A stretch of 44,475 nucleotides of DNA from an uncultured Pseudomonas sp. (GTDB lineage: Bacteria; Pseudomonadota; Gammaproteobacteria; Pseudomonadales; Pseudomonadaceae), in the NCBI RefSeq assembly GCF_946886105.1, contig NZ_CAMPHV010000046.1, positions 1 to 44,475 of the forward strand, written 5' to 3'. The first letter of the stretch is position 1. The number at the start of each line of letters is the position of its first letter. A program made the position numbers and the translations under genes. Shown piece by piece: positions 25,981 through 35,202 of this stretch. Under the pieces are notes generated by a model. That model was not told where the DNA came from, did not search any database, and saw only the letters and a list, made by a program, of their open reading frames with translations.

Positions 25981-25986
25981 TATACT
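25981..25986 (+). promoter_or_regulatory. Possible -10 element for the DUF2339-DUF3999 operon
   Basis: TATACT in the context CGAGCCCCTATACTGCG lies 108 bases before the DUF2339 start. The -35 region at 17 bases is poor. The rest of the 321-base gap (25773-26093) holds only this and the tandem repeat; I see no gene. Confidence 0.35.
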
Positions 25987-26017
25987 GCGTGCCGGTTCAG
26001 GCCAGTATTTGGCCAGT

Positions 26018-26076
26018 AGCTTGGAATTGCTGACCTGGAATTACCGGACCTGGAATTACCTGACCTGGAATTACCT
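26018..26076 (+). repeat. 15-bp tandem repeat in the leader of DUF2339
   Basis: Three consecutive 15-base units, GACCTGGAATTACCG once and GACCTGGAATTACCT twice, occupy 26032-26076. A degenerate copy (GCTTGGAATTGCT) precedes them. They lie between the likely promoter and the DUF2339 ATG, so they should be in the 5' leader. Confidence 0.85.
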
Positions 26077-26093
26077 GAGTAGGAACGCACTGC

Positions 26094-29000
26094 ATGCAAT
26101 GGATCTTCATGCTGGTAGGGTTGGTGTTGGGCGCCTTGGCCGACGAGTCGGTGATCGGGGCGATTCTCGGCGCCGTGGTCGGCTTGGCCATCGGCCAGGC
26201 GCTCAAGCTGCAACAACTGGAAAAGCGCAACCTGGCGCTGACGGATCAGCTCAAGGCTTTTTCCACACGCTTCGAACACGGCACCACGGCGCTGTACGAG
26301 CGGCTGCTCAAACTGGAACAGGCTGCTGCGCCAAGCCCGGCCGAGGCCGCGCCCGTATCGCCGGTCGCCGCGCCGCCAGTGGCGCCGCAGCCCGCGCAGG
26401 CCGCCGAGGCTCAACCTGAGCTGGACTGGAGCCTCGATTTCCACCTGCCCGAAACCGCTGCGCCTGAAGCCGATCTATCCGCGCGCGAAATCGAGCCGCG
26501 CGTCGAGCCGCTCCCAATGGCGGCACAGGTGGCCGAGCGGCCGATAGCCGCTCGCCCTGCCGCACCGAAGAAACCGAAGAAGCCGCGCGAGCCGTCGCCG
26601 ATCGAGCGCGCCATCGATTTGGCGCAGGCCTGGCTGTTCGGCGGCAATACGGTGTTGCGTGTCGGTGTATTGCTGCTGTTCCTCGGTCTGGCGTTCCTTT
26701 TGCGCTACGCCACCGAGGGCATGGTGGTGCCTGTTGAAATGCGTTACGCCGGGGTCGCCGCCAGCGCGGTGGCCTTGCTCGGTCTGGGCTGGTGGCTGCG
26801 CTTGCGCAACCCGAGTTATGCCCTGATGTTGCAAGGCGCGGGGATCGCAGTGATGTATTTGACGGTGTTCGCCGCCATGCGCCTGCATCCCTTACTCGAT
26901 CCGAAAGTCGCCCTTGGCTTGCTGGTGGCGGTCACCGTCTGCTCGGCGATTCTCGCGGTGGCGCAGAACGCCCTGGGCCTGGCCGCGGCGGCGGCGCTCG
27001 GCGGTTTCGCCGCGCCTATCCTGACTTCGACCGGCAGCGGCAACCATGTCGCGCTGTTCTCCTATTTCATCCTGCTCAACAGCGGGATTTTCGCCATCGC
27101 CTGGTTCAAGGCCTGGCGTTTGCTCAATCTGATCGGTTTCGTCGGTACCTTCGGCATCGGTTTCGCCTGGGGGATGCGTTCCTACACGCCTGAGTTGCTC
27201 TGGAGCACCGAGCCGTTCCTGGTGCTGTTCTTCCTCATGTACGTGGCTATCGGCCTGCTGTTCGCCCGACGCAAGCTGCGCGAGGCGGCGGATGCGCCGG
27301 CCGAGCGCAACGAGCTGCTGCGCTGGTCGGCGCGCCAGGGTGATTATGTCGACGGCACCGTGCTGTTCGGTCCGCCATTGGTGGGCTTTGGCTTGCAGTA
27401 CGCGGTGGTCCAGCATATCGAGTTCGCCGCCGCCTTCAGCGCCCTGCTCCTGGGGCTGTTCTATATGGGCCTGGCGTTGTTGTTGAGTAAGCGCACCGAA
27501 GGGCGTGCGTTGCTGTTGGTGGAAACCTGCCTGGCCCTGGGTGTGGTATTCGGCACCCTGGCGATCCCCTTGGGGCTGGATGCGCGCTGGACATCCGCGG
27601 CCTGGGCGGTGGAGGGCGCCGGGATCTTCTGGCTGGGGCTGCGTCAGCGGCGCAGTTTGGCCCGCGCCTTTGCCTTGTTGCTGCAGGTGGGCGCGGCGCT
27701 GGCGTTTATCGGCGAGCTGCGTCAAGGCGTGGAGACCGTGCTCGTCGGCCCTGCGCTCGGTGCGCTGATGCTCGGCGTCGCGTTGCTGTTCAGTTTCTGG
27801 AATCTGCGCCAGGCCAGCGATGAGCAATCTTCGGCCTGGGAGCGACGCTGCTTGCCGCTGCTGGCCTGCTCCGGATTGGCTTTTCTCTATCTGATCGCGC
27901 CGCTGTGCTTCGATACCGAAGCCACGGCGATCAGTTGGGCGCTGGCCGGGCTGGCCACGATCTTCGTCGGTCTGCGTTTGCAGTCGCGCGCCTTCCTGTT
28001 CAGTGCCTTTGCCGTGCAGCTGCTCGGCGGTGCGTTGTTCCTGCTGCAGTTGGATGGCGCGTCGGGTATCGGTTCCGGTGGCGGCGACGGTTGGCGCGGC
28101 CTGATGACCGCCTCGCTGATCGGTCTGGCGCTGATCGGCGGCATGCTCCTGGCGGCGCGTGATGAGAAGGTCAGCAACGACAAGGGCCTGATGCGCGGCC
28201 TGTCGTTGGTCTTGCTGGTGGGGCTGGTATTCATCAACCTGGCGGTGCTGTTCGTCCTGCCCTGGCGCAGTGCCAGTGCGGTCTGGGGTGGCAGCGGTCT
28301 GTTGATCGTCTGGCTCAGCCTGCACTTGCAGCAGCGCGCCAGCTTCATCTTCGGCCTGCTGTTGCAGGTGTTCGGCGGCCTGTCGTTTTTGCTGGCCGGG
28401 CCGTTGCTGTTCGGGCAACTGAGCGGCGAAGGGCTGCGCCCGTTGGCGCATGCCGGCTTCTGGACGCCCGCGGTGCTGGCCGTCGCCGCCTTGATCGGCG
28501 CTTGGCGTTTGCAGCAGGTGGCGCGCCGTGAGCAGGCCGCTGTGCTGGGCACGCTGGGCCTGCAACGGCTCTCGCAATTGCTGCTGGTATGGGGCGCTGG
28601 CTGGTGGGTATTAAGCCTGGCAAGCGAGATCCTGCGCTTCGCCTCGCTCGAATTCCAGGCGCCTTTGCTGCTCAAGGTGGGCGCGGCCAGCGTGGCGTTG
28701 TGGACGCTGATCGCCTCGCGCAGCCAATGGCGCGCCATGGCGTTGCTGTGCACGCTGCTGGTGCCGGCCGCCGCGGTGATCCTGCTATACGCCTGGCACT
28801 CGACCTATCACCCGGCGGCGAATTTCGGCTGGCTCGCCTGGGGCGCGTTGTTCGCTGTGCATCTGCTGTCGTTGCGCCGCTTGAGCACACTGTTGCCGGC
28901 AGGCGCTTTGAGCGCGGCCCATGTAGTGGGTTGCTGGTTGCTGCTCGGCGTTTTGGCCCTGGAGCTGCGTTATCTGCTGTATATGCTGTCCGAGTACTAC

Positions 29001-29711
29001 AACGCCTGGCGTTGGCTGGGTTGGGCGTTGTTGCCGAGCCTGTATCTGCTGCTGATGTCGATGCCCCGCCAATGGCCTTGGCCGGTGGCGGCCTATCCGC
29101 GCGAGTACCGCCTGCTGGCCGCCGCGCCGTTGGCAATGTTGATGCTCGGGTGGTTCTGGCTGGCCAATATGGTCAGCGATGGCGCCGCCGATCCCCTGCC
29201 GTACATACCGCTGATCAACCCGTTGGAGCTGGGTTTGCTGATTACCCTGTTCGCGCTCTATGAGTGGTTGCGCGCCGCCTTGCCGGAGCTGGGCTTGGCG
29301 CATTGGGGCGGTGGGCAATTGGTGCCGGCCGTTGCCGGGCTCTCGCTGTTCGCCCTGCTGACCGCCGCGGTATTCCGTACCGCTCACCATTGGGGCGGGG
29401 TGGCTTATCAACTGGATGCGTTGCTGGCGTCGATGCTGGTGCAGGCGGGCTTGTCCATCGTCTGGACCCTGATCGCCTTGCCGCTGATGATCCTCGGCCA
29501 CCTGCGCACGCGCCGCGAGCTATGGCTGGTAGGCGCCGTGCTGATCGGCGTGGTGGTGGCCAAGCTGTTCTTCGTCGAGCTGGGCAATCGCGGCGGTCTG
29601 GAACGCATCATCTCCTTTATCGGAGTGGGCGTATTGCTATTGGTCGTCGGCTATTTCGCGCCATTGCCGCCCAAACGGCCGGTGCACGAGGCGGAGCAGG
29701 TAAAGGCATGA
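26094..29711 (+). CDS. Large DUF2339 polytopic membrane protein
   Basis: A 1205-residue inner-membrane protein of the DUF2339 family, function unknown. The start is an ATG at 26094 with AGGAA nine bases upstream. One membrane helix (MLVGLVLGALADESVIGAIL) is followed by a short coiled coil (residues 38-75) and an Ala/Pro-rich linker (about 80-165). From about residue 180 to the end there are some 25-30 hydrophobic segments with few soluble loops, including repeated G-L-x-L-R units. The stop overlaps the next start as ATGA, so it is coupled to the DUF3999 gene; this pairing recurs in Pseudomonas, which suggests a joint envelope role. Not recognised further. Confidence 0.9.
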   Translation: MQWIFMLVGLVLGALADESVIGAILGAVVGLAIGQALKLQQLEKRNLALTDQLKAFSTRFEHGTTALYERLLKLEQAAAPSPAEAAPVSPVAAPPVAPQPAQAAEAQPELDWSLDFHLPETAAPEADLSAREIEPRVEPLPMAAQVAERPIAARPAAPKKPKKPREPSPIERAIDLAQAWLFGGNTVLRVGVLLLFLGLAFLLRYATEGMVVPVEMRYAGVAASAVALLGLGWWLRLRNPSYALMLQGAGIAVMYLTVFAAMRLHPLLDPKVALGLLVAVTVCSAILAVAQNALGLAAAAALGGFAAPILTSTGSGNHVALFSYFILLNSGIFAIAWFKAWRLLNLIGFVGTFGIGFAWGMRSYTPELLWSTEPFLVLFFLMYVAIGLLFARRKLREAADAPAERNELLRWSARQGDYVDGTVLFGPPLVGFGLQYAVVQHIEFAAAFSALLLGLFYMGLALLLSKRTEGRALLLVETCLALGVVFGTLAIPLGLDARWTSAAWAVEGAGIFWLGLRQRRSLARAFALLLQVGAALAFIGELRQGVETVLVGPALGALMLGVALLFSFWNLRQASDEQSSAWERRCLPLLACSGLAFLYLIAPLCFDTEATAISWALAGLATIFVGLRLQSRAFLFSAFAVQLLGGALFLLQLDGASGIGSGGGDGWRGLMTASLIGLALIGGMLLAARDEKVSNDKGLMRGLSLVLLVGLVFINLAVLFVLPWRSASAVWGGSGLLIVWLSLHLQQRASFIFGLLLQVFGGLSFLLAGPLLFGQLSGEGLRPLAHAGFWTPAVLAVAALIGAWRLQQVARREQAAVLGTLGLQRLSQLLLVWGAGWWVLSLASEILRFASLEFQAPLLLKVGAASVALWTLIASRSQWRAMALLCTLLVPAAAVILLYAWHSTYHPAANFGWLAWGALFAVHLLSLRRLSTLLPAGALSAAHVVGCWLLLGVLALELRYLLYMLSEYYNAWRWLGWALLPSLYLLLMSMPRQWPWPVAAYPREYRLLAAAPLAMLMLGWFWLANMVSDGAADPLPYIPLINPLELGLLITLFALYEWLRAALPELGLAHWGGGQLVPAVAGLSLFALLTAAVFRTAHHWGGVAYQLDALLASMLVQAGLSIVWTLIALPLMILGHLRTRRELWLVGAVLIGVVVAKLFFVELGNRGGLERIISFIGVGVLLLVVGYFAPLPPKRPVHEAEQVKA

Positions 29712-31078
29712 ACGGTATGAAGCTAGTACGTGGGACCCTATTGGCGCTGACGGCGGCGCTGCCGTTGCTGGCACAGGCGCAGGAAAACCCCGGCGATTAT
29801 GCCCAGCAGATGCCGCTGACGTTGAGCGGCGAGGGCCCCTGGTATCGCCTGGAATTGCCGATGGAATTGCACCTGGCCGCGCGTTACGCCGATTTGCGCG
29901 ACCTGCGGGTATTCAACGCCGAGGGGCAGGCCCAGGCCTACGCCCTGACTCTGGGCAGCGCCCGGCAAAGCGAGACGCATAAGGACACCGCGGTGAAGTG
30001 GTTCCCCCTGCGCGGCCCGCTGAATGCCGAGCAGACCCCCAGTGTGCGGGTGCAACGCAGCACCAGTGGCACGCTGGTCGAGGTGGTGCCGGAAGCCGCG
30101 CACGGGGCGAACGAACAAGTACTGCGCGGTTGGTTGCTCGATACCAGCGCCATCGACGCGCCCTTGCACAAGTTGACCCTCGATTGGGCGTCCGAGGGCG
30201 ATGGCTTCCAGCGTTTCTCCATCGAGGCCAGCGACGATCTGCAGCAGTGGCGCGCCTGGAGCGATGGGCAGATCGCCCGGCTGTCGTTCGCCGATGAGCG
30301 TATCGACCAGCGCGAAGTGGCCTTGCCGGGGCAGCCCGCGCGCTACCTGCGTCTGCTCTGGAGCAGCCCGCGGCAGGCGCCGCAATTGCTCGCCGCGCGG
30401 GTGCACAGCGCCACCAGTGACACGCTCCCCGCGCCGCTGACCTGGTCGGCGGATTTGCCGCCGAGCAGTGCCAAGGCCGGGCAATACACCTGGGAGCTAC
30501 CCTTGGCGCTGCCGTTGCAGCGGGTGCGGATCGAGCTGGCCCAGGCCAACACCCTGGCGCCGGTGAGCCTGGCCGGTCGCCACGAGGGCAGGGTGCAATG
30601 GCAACCGCTGGCGCGCGGCCTGCTCTACCGTCTGCCCCAGGACGGCAAGGAAGTACTGCACGACGAGCTGGAGCTGTATGGAGCCCCGGTGCAGCAACTG
30701 CGTTTGCAGGTGGACGAGCGCGGTGGCGGTTTGGGCAGCGAGGCGCCAAGCATTCGCGTCGGCATCCGCTCGACCCAGGTGGTGTTTCTCGCCCGCGGCA
30801 CGCCGCCCTATACGCTGGCCATCGGCAACCCGATGGGCAAGGCGGCCAGCCTGCCGCTGAGCACGCTGATCCCGGGTTATGACGATAAGCGCCTGGCCAG
30901 CCTGGGCGTCGCCCAGGCGGTCGAGACGCCGCTGGTCGAAACCGGCGCGGTCAGCGCGGAACAAGTGGAGCGCTTCGACTGGAAGCGGCTGGGCTTGTGG
31001 GCGGTCCTGCTGATAGGCGTCGGGCTGCTCGTGCTGATGGCCCTGAGTCTGTTGCGCAACAAGCCCGTGGCACCTTAG
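29708..31078 (+). CDS. DUF3999 family envelope protein
   Basis: A 456-residue exported and membrane-anchored protein. It has a signal peptide (LLALTAALPLLAQAQ), a beta-rich periplasmic domain with a discoidin-like stretch (FSIEASDDLQQWRAWSDG), and one C-terminal membrane helix (LGLWAVLLIGVGLLVLMALSL) with a short basic tail. This order is the DUF3999 plan. It starts at 29708, inside the DUF2339 stop (ATGA). The large periplasmic domain may bind sugar or cell-wall material; this is inference. The frame is open further upstream, but that part lies inside the DUF2339 gene. Confidence 0.88.
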   Translation: MNGMKLVRGTLLALTAALPLLAQAQENPGDYAQQMPLTLSGEGPWYRLELPMELHLAARYADLRDLRVFNAEGQAQAYALTLGSARQSETHKDTAVKWFPLRGPLNAEQTPSVRVQRSTSGTLVEVVPEAAHGANEQVLRGWLLDTSAIDAPLHKLTLDWASEGDGFQRFSIEASDDLQQWRAWSDGQIARLSFADERIDQREVALPGQPARYLRLLWSSPRQAPQLLAARVHSATSDTLPAPLTWSADLPPSSAKAGQYTWELPLALPLQRVRIELAQANTLAPVSLAGRHEGRVQWQPLARGLLYRLPQDGKEVLHDELELYGAPVQQLRLQVDERGGGLGSEAPSIRVGIRSTQVVFLARGTPPYTLAIGNPMGKAASLPLSTLIPGYDDKRLASLGVAQAVETPLVETGAVSAEQVERFDWKRLGLWAVLLIGVGLLVLMALSLLRNKPVAP

Positions 31079-31240
31079 GCGAGGAGCGATGGCGCTGAAC
31101 TCGTGGCGATCGCGGTGGTCGATGATAAACCGAACCCCGGTGCCAGGCGTGTGTCTGGCGCCCTTCATCCTGGGGCAGAGGCGCCGTTGCCCCGAACAGG
31201 TTAAACTGCGCGCGATTTTCCTTCCTTCCCGGAGCCGTCC

Positions 31241-32248
31241 ATGTCCCGCGTTACCCTGAGCCGCTATCTGATCGAACAGACCCGCAGCCACAACACCCCG
31301 GCAGATTTGCGTTTTCTTATCGAAGTAGTGGCGCGGGCCTGTAAGGCCATCAGTCATCAGGTCTCCAAGGGTGCGCTCGGCGGCGTGCTCGGCAGCATGG
31401 AAACCGAGAACGTGCAGGGCGAAGTGCAGAAGAAGCTCGACGTGCTGTCCAACGAAATCCTTCTCGAAGCCAACGAGTGGGGCGGTCACCTGGCCGGCAT
31501 GGCCTCCGAGGAAATGGACAACGCCTATCAGATTCCGGGACGTTACCCGAAAGGCGCCTACCTGCTGGTCTTCGATCCGCTGGACGGCTCGTCGAACATC
31601 GATGTCAACGTCTCCGTCGGCACCATCTTCTCGGTGCTGCGTTGCCCTGAACGCAACGGCGAGAACGGCGATCTCGGCGAAGACGCCTTCCTTCAGCCGG
31701 GCACCGCACAGGTTGCCGCCGGTTACGCGATCTACGGTCCGCAGACCATGCTACTGCTGACCCTGGGCAATGGTGTCAAAGGCTTCACTCTGGACCGCGA
31801 ACTGGGCAGCTTTGTGCTGACCCACGACAACATCAGCGTGCCGGAAACCACTCAGGAATTCGCCATCAACATGTCCAACCAGCGCCACTGGGAAGCGCCG
31901 GTACAGCGTTATGTGAGCGAATTGCTGGCCGGCGAAACCGGGCCGCTGGAAAAGAACTACAACATGCGCTGGATCGCATCGATGGTTGCCGATGTGCACC
32001 GTATCCTCACCCGCGGCGGCATCTTCATGTACCCGCGCGACAGCCGCGAGCCGGAAAAGCCCGGCAAGCTGCGTTTGATGTACGAAGCCAACCCGATGTC
32101 CTTCATCATCGAGCAGGCTGGCGGCGCCGCCACCAATGGCACTCAGCGCATCCTCGATATCCAGCCAACCTCGCTGCACCAGCGTGTCGCGGTCTTCCTC
32201 GGCTCCAAGCAGGAAGTCGAACGCGTCACCGCCTACCACCAGGAATAA
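31241..32248 (+). CDS. fbp: Class 1 fructose-1,6-bisphosphatase
   Basis: Gluconeogenic enzyme that removes the 1-phosphate of fructose-1,6-bisphosphate. The 335-residue protein has the metal/substrate motif [20 protein letters not shown], upstream SEEMDNAY and the late [18 protein letters not shown] with [10 protein letters not shown], all typical of class 1. The ATG has a CGGAG site. It is monocistronic or read with the DUF924 gene, which begins 3 bases after the stop. In this organism it also feeds hexose-phosphate toward GDP-mannose, the alginate precursor. Confidence 0.97.
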   Translation: MSRVTLSRYLIEQTRSHNTPADLRFLIEVVARACKAISHQVSKGALGGVLGSMETENVQGEVQKKLDVLSNEILLEANEWGGHLAGMASEEMDNAYQIPGRYPKGAYLLVFDPLDGSSNIDVNVSVGTIFSVLRCPERNGENGDLGEDAFLQPGTAQVAAGYAIYGPQTMLLLTLGNGVKGFTLDRELGSFVLTHDNISVPETTQEFAINMSNQRHWEAPVQRYVSELLAGETGPLEKNYNMRWIASMVADVHRILTRGGIFMYPRDSREPEKPGKLRLMYEANPMSFIIEQAGGAATNGTQRILDIQPTSLHQRVAVFLGSKQEVERVTAYHQE

Positions 32249-32251
32249 CCC

Positions 32252-32851
32252 GTGACGGCCTGGCAAAGCGTGCTCGATTGGTGGTTCGGCAGCGCCAGCA
32301 GCTCTGCCGAAGTGGCCGCGGCACGCGGCACGCTCTGGTTCGGCAAACGGGACAGCCAGGACCGCGAAGCGCACGAGCGTTTCGCCGGGCTGGTCGAGCA
32401 GGCCCTTGCCGGCGAGCTCGAGGACTGGAACCAGCAGCCCGAGGGTTGGCTGGCCCGTGTGCTGTTGCTCGACCAGCTACCTAGAATGATCTTCCGCGAC
32501 ACGCCGCGCGCCTTTGCCGGAGACGCCGGCGCCCAGGCGCTGGTGCGCGCGGGCATGGCGCAGGGCTGGGATGCGCGGCTGACGCCGATTCAGCGGGTAT
32601 TCATCTACCTGGTGCTGGAGCATGCGGAAGACCTCGCAGTGCAGGACCAGGCGGTCGCTTGCTTCCGCGCATTGCGCAACGCCGCGCCGGAAAGCGAGCG
32701 CCAGCTGTTCGACGATTACCTCGACTATGCCGAACGCCATCGGCGGGTGATCGCCCGCTTCGCGCGTTTTCCCCACCGCAATGCCATTCTCGGGCGCGCC
32801 TCCAGCGCTGCGGAGCTGAGCTTTTTGCAGGAGCCCGGTTCGCGCTTTTAG
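32252..32851 (+). CDS. DUF924 family protein
   Basis: A 199-residue, mainly helical cytoplasmic protein of the DUF924 family (TPR-like fold). It has the family features: N-terminal SVLDWWFG, then WFGKRD, VLLLDQLPRMIFRDTPRAF and LTPIQRVFIYLVLEHAEDL, and the FPHRNAILGR ending. It starts at a GTG 3 bases after fbp with AGGA upstream, so it is probably co-transcribed with fbp. The biochemical role of DUF924 is not known to me. Confidence 0.92.
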   Translation: MTAWQSVLDWWFGSASSSAEVAAARGTLWFGKRDSQDREAHERFAGLVEQALAGELEDWNQQPEGWLARVLLLDQLPRMIFRDTPRAFAGDAGAQALVRAGMAQGWDARLTPIQRVFIYLVLEHAEDLAVQDQAVACFRALRNAAPESERQLFDDYLDYAERHRRVIARFARFPHRNAILGRASSAAELSFLQEPGSRF

Positions 32852-32961
32852 CCGGCCATCGAAAAAGGCGGTCAGTTTTTCAACGGTCTGCGAGCGTATC
32901 CCGCGCAGAGCCGTCGGGCCTGTGCCAAGCTCTGTACGTTCAACCCATCAGGAAGTAAGCC

Positions 32962-33216
32962 ATGTCGCTGCGAAATCTCATATTGCTGTGTGTCTGTTTG
33001 TTCCTCGCTGCATGCAGCAAGGTCAATCAGGACAATTACTCGAAGCTCAAGAGCGGAATGCCCAAGAGCGAAGTCGAAAGTCTGCTTGGCAAACCCAGCG
33101 AGTGCGCCGGCGCCATCGGCCTGACCAGCTGCACTTGGGGCGATGAGAAAGCCTTTATCAGCGTGCAGTTCGCCGGCGACAAGGTGATGATGTTTTCCGG
33201 CCAGGGGCTCAAGTGA
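32962..33216 (+). CDS. Small SmpA/DUF3862-like lipoprotein
   Basis: An 84-residue lipoprotein. The signal peptide ends in the lipobox LAAC (Cys19), and the next residues SKVN do not include an Asp at +2, so outer-membrane sorting is expected. The mature part, with KLKSGMPKSEVESLLGKPSEC and a second half TSCTWGDEK, is the beta-alpha fold of the DUF3862/SmpA-OmlA type. GGAAG lies before the ATG. The stop overlaps the start of the lipocalin gene (GTGA), suggesting coupled translation of two outer-membrane lipoprotein/lipid-binding genes. Confidence 0.88.
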   Translation: MSLRNLILLCVCLFLAACSKVNQDNYSKLKSGMPKSEVESLLGKPSECAGAIGLTSCTWGDEKAFISVQFAGDKVMMFSGQGLK

Positions 33217-33788
33217 AACGCCTTGGCGATGTTCGTCGCGCGCTGGCCGCGTTACTGCTGGTATGCAGTGCCGCGGCCAGTGCCGCCGAGCCGCCGTTGA
33301 CCGCGGGCGCCGTCGACTTACAACGCTATCAGGGCGTTTGGTATGAGTTGGCGCGCCTGCCGATGTTTTTCCAGCGCAACTGCGTACAGGCCGAGGCGCA
33401 CTACGCCTTGCAGGCAGATGGTCGCGTGCGGGTGACCAACCGCTGTCGCACCGATAAGGGCAAATGGCAGGAAGCCCATGGCGAAGCCGTGGCGCAGGTC
33501 GAAGGGCAAACCGACAAACTCTGGGTGCGTTTCGACAATTGGTTCAGCCGCCTGCTGCCGAACGTGACCAAGGGCGAGTACTGGGTGCTCTATCTGGATG
33601 AGGACTACCGCACCGCGCTGGTCGGCCACCCGAACCGCAAGTACCTTTGGTTGTTGGCGCGCGATCCCGAGGTCTCCGCCGAAACCCGCGCGCTGTTGCT
33701 GGAGCAGGCCACCTTGCGCGGTTACGACACCCGCGAGCTGATCTGGCGCGCTGCGGATGAGCCTGCCGCGCCGCAACCAGTCAACTGA
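33213..33788 (+). CDS. blc: Bacterial lipocalin (Blc-type)
   Basis: A 191-residue lipocalin. After a signal peptide (ALAALLLVCSAAASA) the G-x-W motif appears in YQGVWYELARLPMFFQRNC, followed by NRCRT and the YWVLYLDEDYRTALVGHPNRKYLWLLAR strand pair, all typical of Blc/apolipoprotein D-like proteins. These bind fatty acids or lysophospholipids at the outer membrane. No lipobox is seen, so unlike E. coli Blc it may be a soluble periplasmic protein. GTG start within the preceding stop codon. Confidence 0.92.
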   Translation: MKRLGDVRRALAALLLVCSAAASAAEPPLTAGAVDLQRYQGVWYELARLPMFFQRNCVQAEAHYALQADGRVRVTNRCRTDKGKWQEAHGEAVAQVEGQTDKLWVRFDNWFSRLLPNVTKGEYWVLYLDEDYRTALVGHPNRKYLWLLARDPEVSAETRALLLEQATLRGYDTRELIWRAADEPAAPQPVN

Positions 33789-33791
33789 CTC

Positions 33792-34238
33792 TCAGCGCCT
33801 GGCTCGGGCGTCGTGCAATTCGATCTGCAATTCGGTGTCGCCATTGCCGTGTTCGAACAGGCAGGCCAGTGGCTCCGGCTTGCCCCTGGCCAGCGGCGGG
33901 TTGGCGGAAAACCCCACAGGTTCGAGCGGCACGCCGCGCGGGCTGAGGTCGAGCTGGCCGTTGCCGTTATCGTCGCGATACAGCTGTAGCGCATAGCGCC
34001 CTGGCGGCACCTCGGTGAACAGGGCGACGCCATCCTGCGCCTGCACGTGCCTCAGCGGCGTCGTCGGCCACTGCGCCTGATCGGCCAGCACCAGCGCCAG
34101 GTATACCGGGGCCTTGGCTTGTTTGCCGCCGATATTGACCAGAATGTCGCCTGCATGGCTCGGCGAACAGACCGATACCAGGGTAAACAGAAGGCCGTAG
34201 CGCAGGCGGGTTACGGTTTGAAGAATTCGCTGTGGCAT
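33792..34238 (-). CDS. DUF2141 domain exported protein
   Basis: A 148-residue exported protein. After a signal peptide (YGLLFTLVSVCSPSHA) comes a single immunoglobulin-like beta domain of the DUF2141 family, with PPGRYALQLYRDDNGNGQLD and GVPLEPVGFSANPP as its signature. The acidic D-D-N-G-N-G-Q-L-D stretch looks like a calcium-binding loop. It is divergent from the darA-like gene with only about 31 bases between the start codons, and convergent with the lipocalin gene with 3 bases between the stops. In other bacteria DUF2141 genes often neighbour lipid or carotenoid-like clusters; that is a recollection, not seen here. Confidence 0.87.
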   Translation of the reverse strand: MPQRILQTVTRLRYGLLFTLVSVCSPSHAGDILVNIGGKQAKAPVYLALVLADQAQWPTTPLRHVQAQDGVALFTEVPPGRYALQLYRDDNGNGQLDLSPRGVPLEPVGFSANPPLARGKPEPLACLFEHGNGDTELQIELHDARARR

Positions 34239-34241
34239 AAT
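34234..34241 (+). promoter_or_regulatory. Possible extended -10 for the darA operon
   Basis: TGGCATAAT is an extended -10 (TGn plus CATAAT) 28 bases before the chosen darA ATG. It overlaps the start codon of the divergent DUF2141 gene, so the two genes would share a very tight control region. Confidence 0.35.
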
Positions 34242-34269
34242 CCGTTCATTTTGTGGGTAGTTGCTAGGA

Positions 34270-35187
34270 ATGCGACAGGTTCTGGTGGTTCATTATTCCC
34301 AAACGGGACAGCTCGACCGGCTGATGCAGTCGGTCTGCGCGCCATTATTGCAGCGCGCCGATATCCATGTGGACTTTCTCGCGCTGCAACCCGCCCAGCC
34401 TTATCCCTTTCCGTGGCCGTTTCTCGGTTTCTTCCGGATTTTCCCGGAAACCGTGCTGATGCGTCCGCAACCCCTATTGCCCCTGGCCGTCGATCCGGCG
34501 CAGCGCTACGACCTGGTGATACTCGCCTACCAGGTCTGGTTCCTTTCGCCGTCGCAGCCGATGACCAGCTTCCTCGCCTCGCCTGAAGCCGCGCAACTGC
34601 TCAAGGGCGCCCCGGTGGTGACCCTGATCGGCTGCCGCAATATGTGGCTGATGGCCCAGGAAAAACTCAAACAACGCCTGCACGAGCTGGGTGCGCGCCT
34701 GGTGGACAATATCGCCCTGACCGACGCCTGCGGCACCGCGGCGAGTTTTCTGGCGACGCCGTTGTGGCTGTTCACCGGGCGGCAAAAGCCCTATGCCTGG
34801 GTGCCGCGTGCCGGCATCGACGAGGCCGAGATAGTCGCCGCCAAGCGTTTCGGCGAGGCCATGGCGCAGCGTCTGACCGCCGATGCATTGCCGATCGATC
34901 AGCCGATGTTGCGTGGATTGGGGGCGGTGCGCATTGACGAAAAGCTGATCGCCAGCGAGAAGGTCGGCAACCGCAGCTTTCAGTTGTGGAGTCGTCTGCT
35001 CGCCGCCCTAGGGCCGCAGCAGAGCCGGCGGCGTGGGGCGGGCCTGGTGCTGTATATCGTCTTTCTGTTGTGTCTGATCGTGACCGTGGTACCGCTCAGT
35101 GCATTGCTGAAAAAGCTGATGGCGCCGCTGTTCAAGGCGCGCATAGCGCGTGAGAAGGCCTACTTCGCCGGCCCGTCCGGCGAGTAA
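34270..35187 (+). CDS. DarA-like dialkylresorcinol-forming enzyme (flavodoxin fold)
   Basis: Resembles DarA, annotated as dialkylresorcinol condensing enzyme, which acts after DarB to aromatise the cyclohexanedione to a 2,5-dialkylresorcinol. The product is 305 residues from the ATG at 34270; a TTG at 34261 would add three. The N-terminus MRQVLVVHYSQTGQLDRL has the flavodoxin phosphate-binding loop SQTGQ. The middle carries WFLSPSQPMTSFL and TLIGCRNMWLMAQEKLK, typical of this family. The C-terminus has a membrane helix (LVLYIVFLLCLIVTVVPLSALL), so it is membrane-attached. It is first in a four-gene operon with a darB-like gene 15 bases later. No dialkylresorcinol product has been shown for this organism from the sequence alone. 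Confidence 0.85.
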   Translation: MRQVLVVHYSQTGQLDRLMQSVCAPLLQRADIHVDFLALQPAQPYPFPWPFLGFFRIFPETVLMRPQPLLPLAVDPAQRYDLVILAYQVWFLSPSQPMTSFLASPEAAQLLKGAPVVTLIGCRNMWLMAQEKLKQRLHELGARLVDNIALTDACGTAASFLATPLWLFTGRQKPYAWVPRAGIDEAEIVAAKRFGEAMAQRLTADALPIDQPMLRGLGAVRIDEKLIASEKVGNRSFQLWSRLLAALGPQQSRRRGAGLVLYIVFLLCLIVTVVPLSALLKKLMAPLFKARIAREKAYFAGPSGE

Positions 35188-35202
35188 CGTTGAGGGATTG
35201 TC

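Noticed and set aside
25907..26419. Frame that translates the 15-bp repeats as T-W-N-Y-L units
   Set aside because: Considered as a repeat-peptide gene. It runs into the DUF2339 gene in another frame, has no ribosome binding site and no similarity; the repeat is better read as leader DNA.
26892..28577. A 561-codon open frame on the minus strand opposite DUF2339
   Set aside because: The product is a Gln/Arg/Ala/Glu-rich string, the usual mirror of a membrane protein gene in GC-rich DNA.
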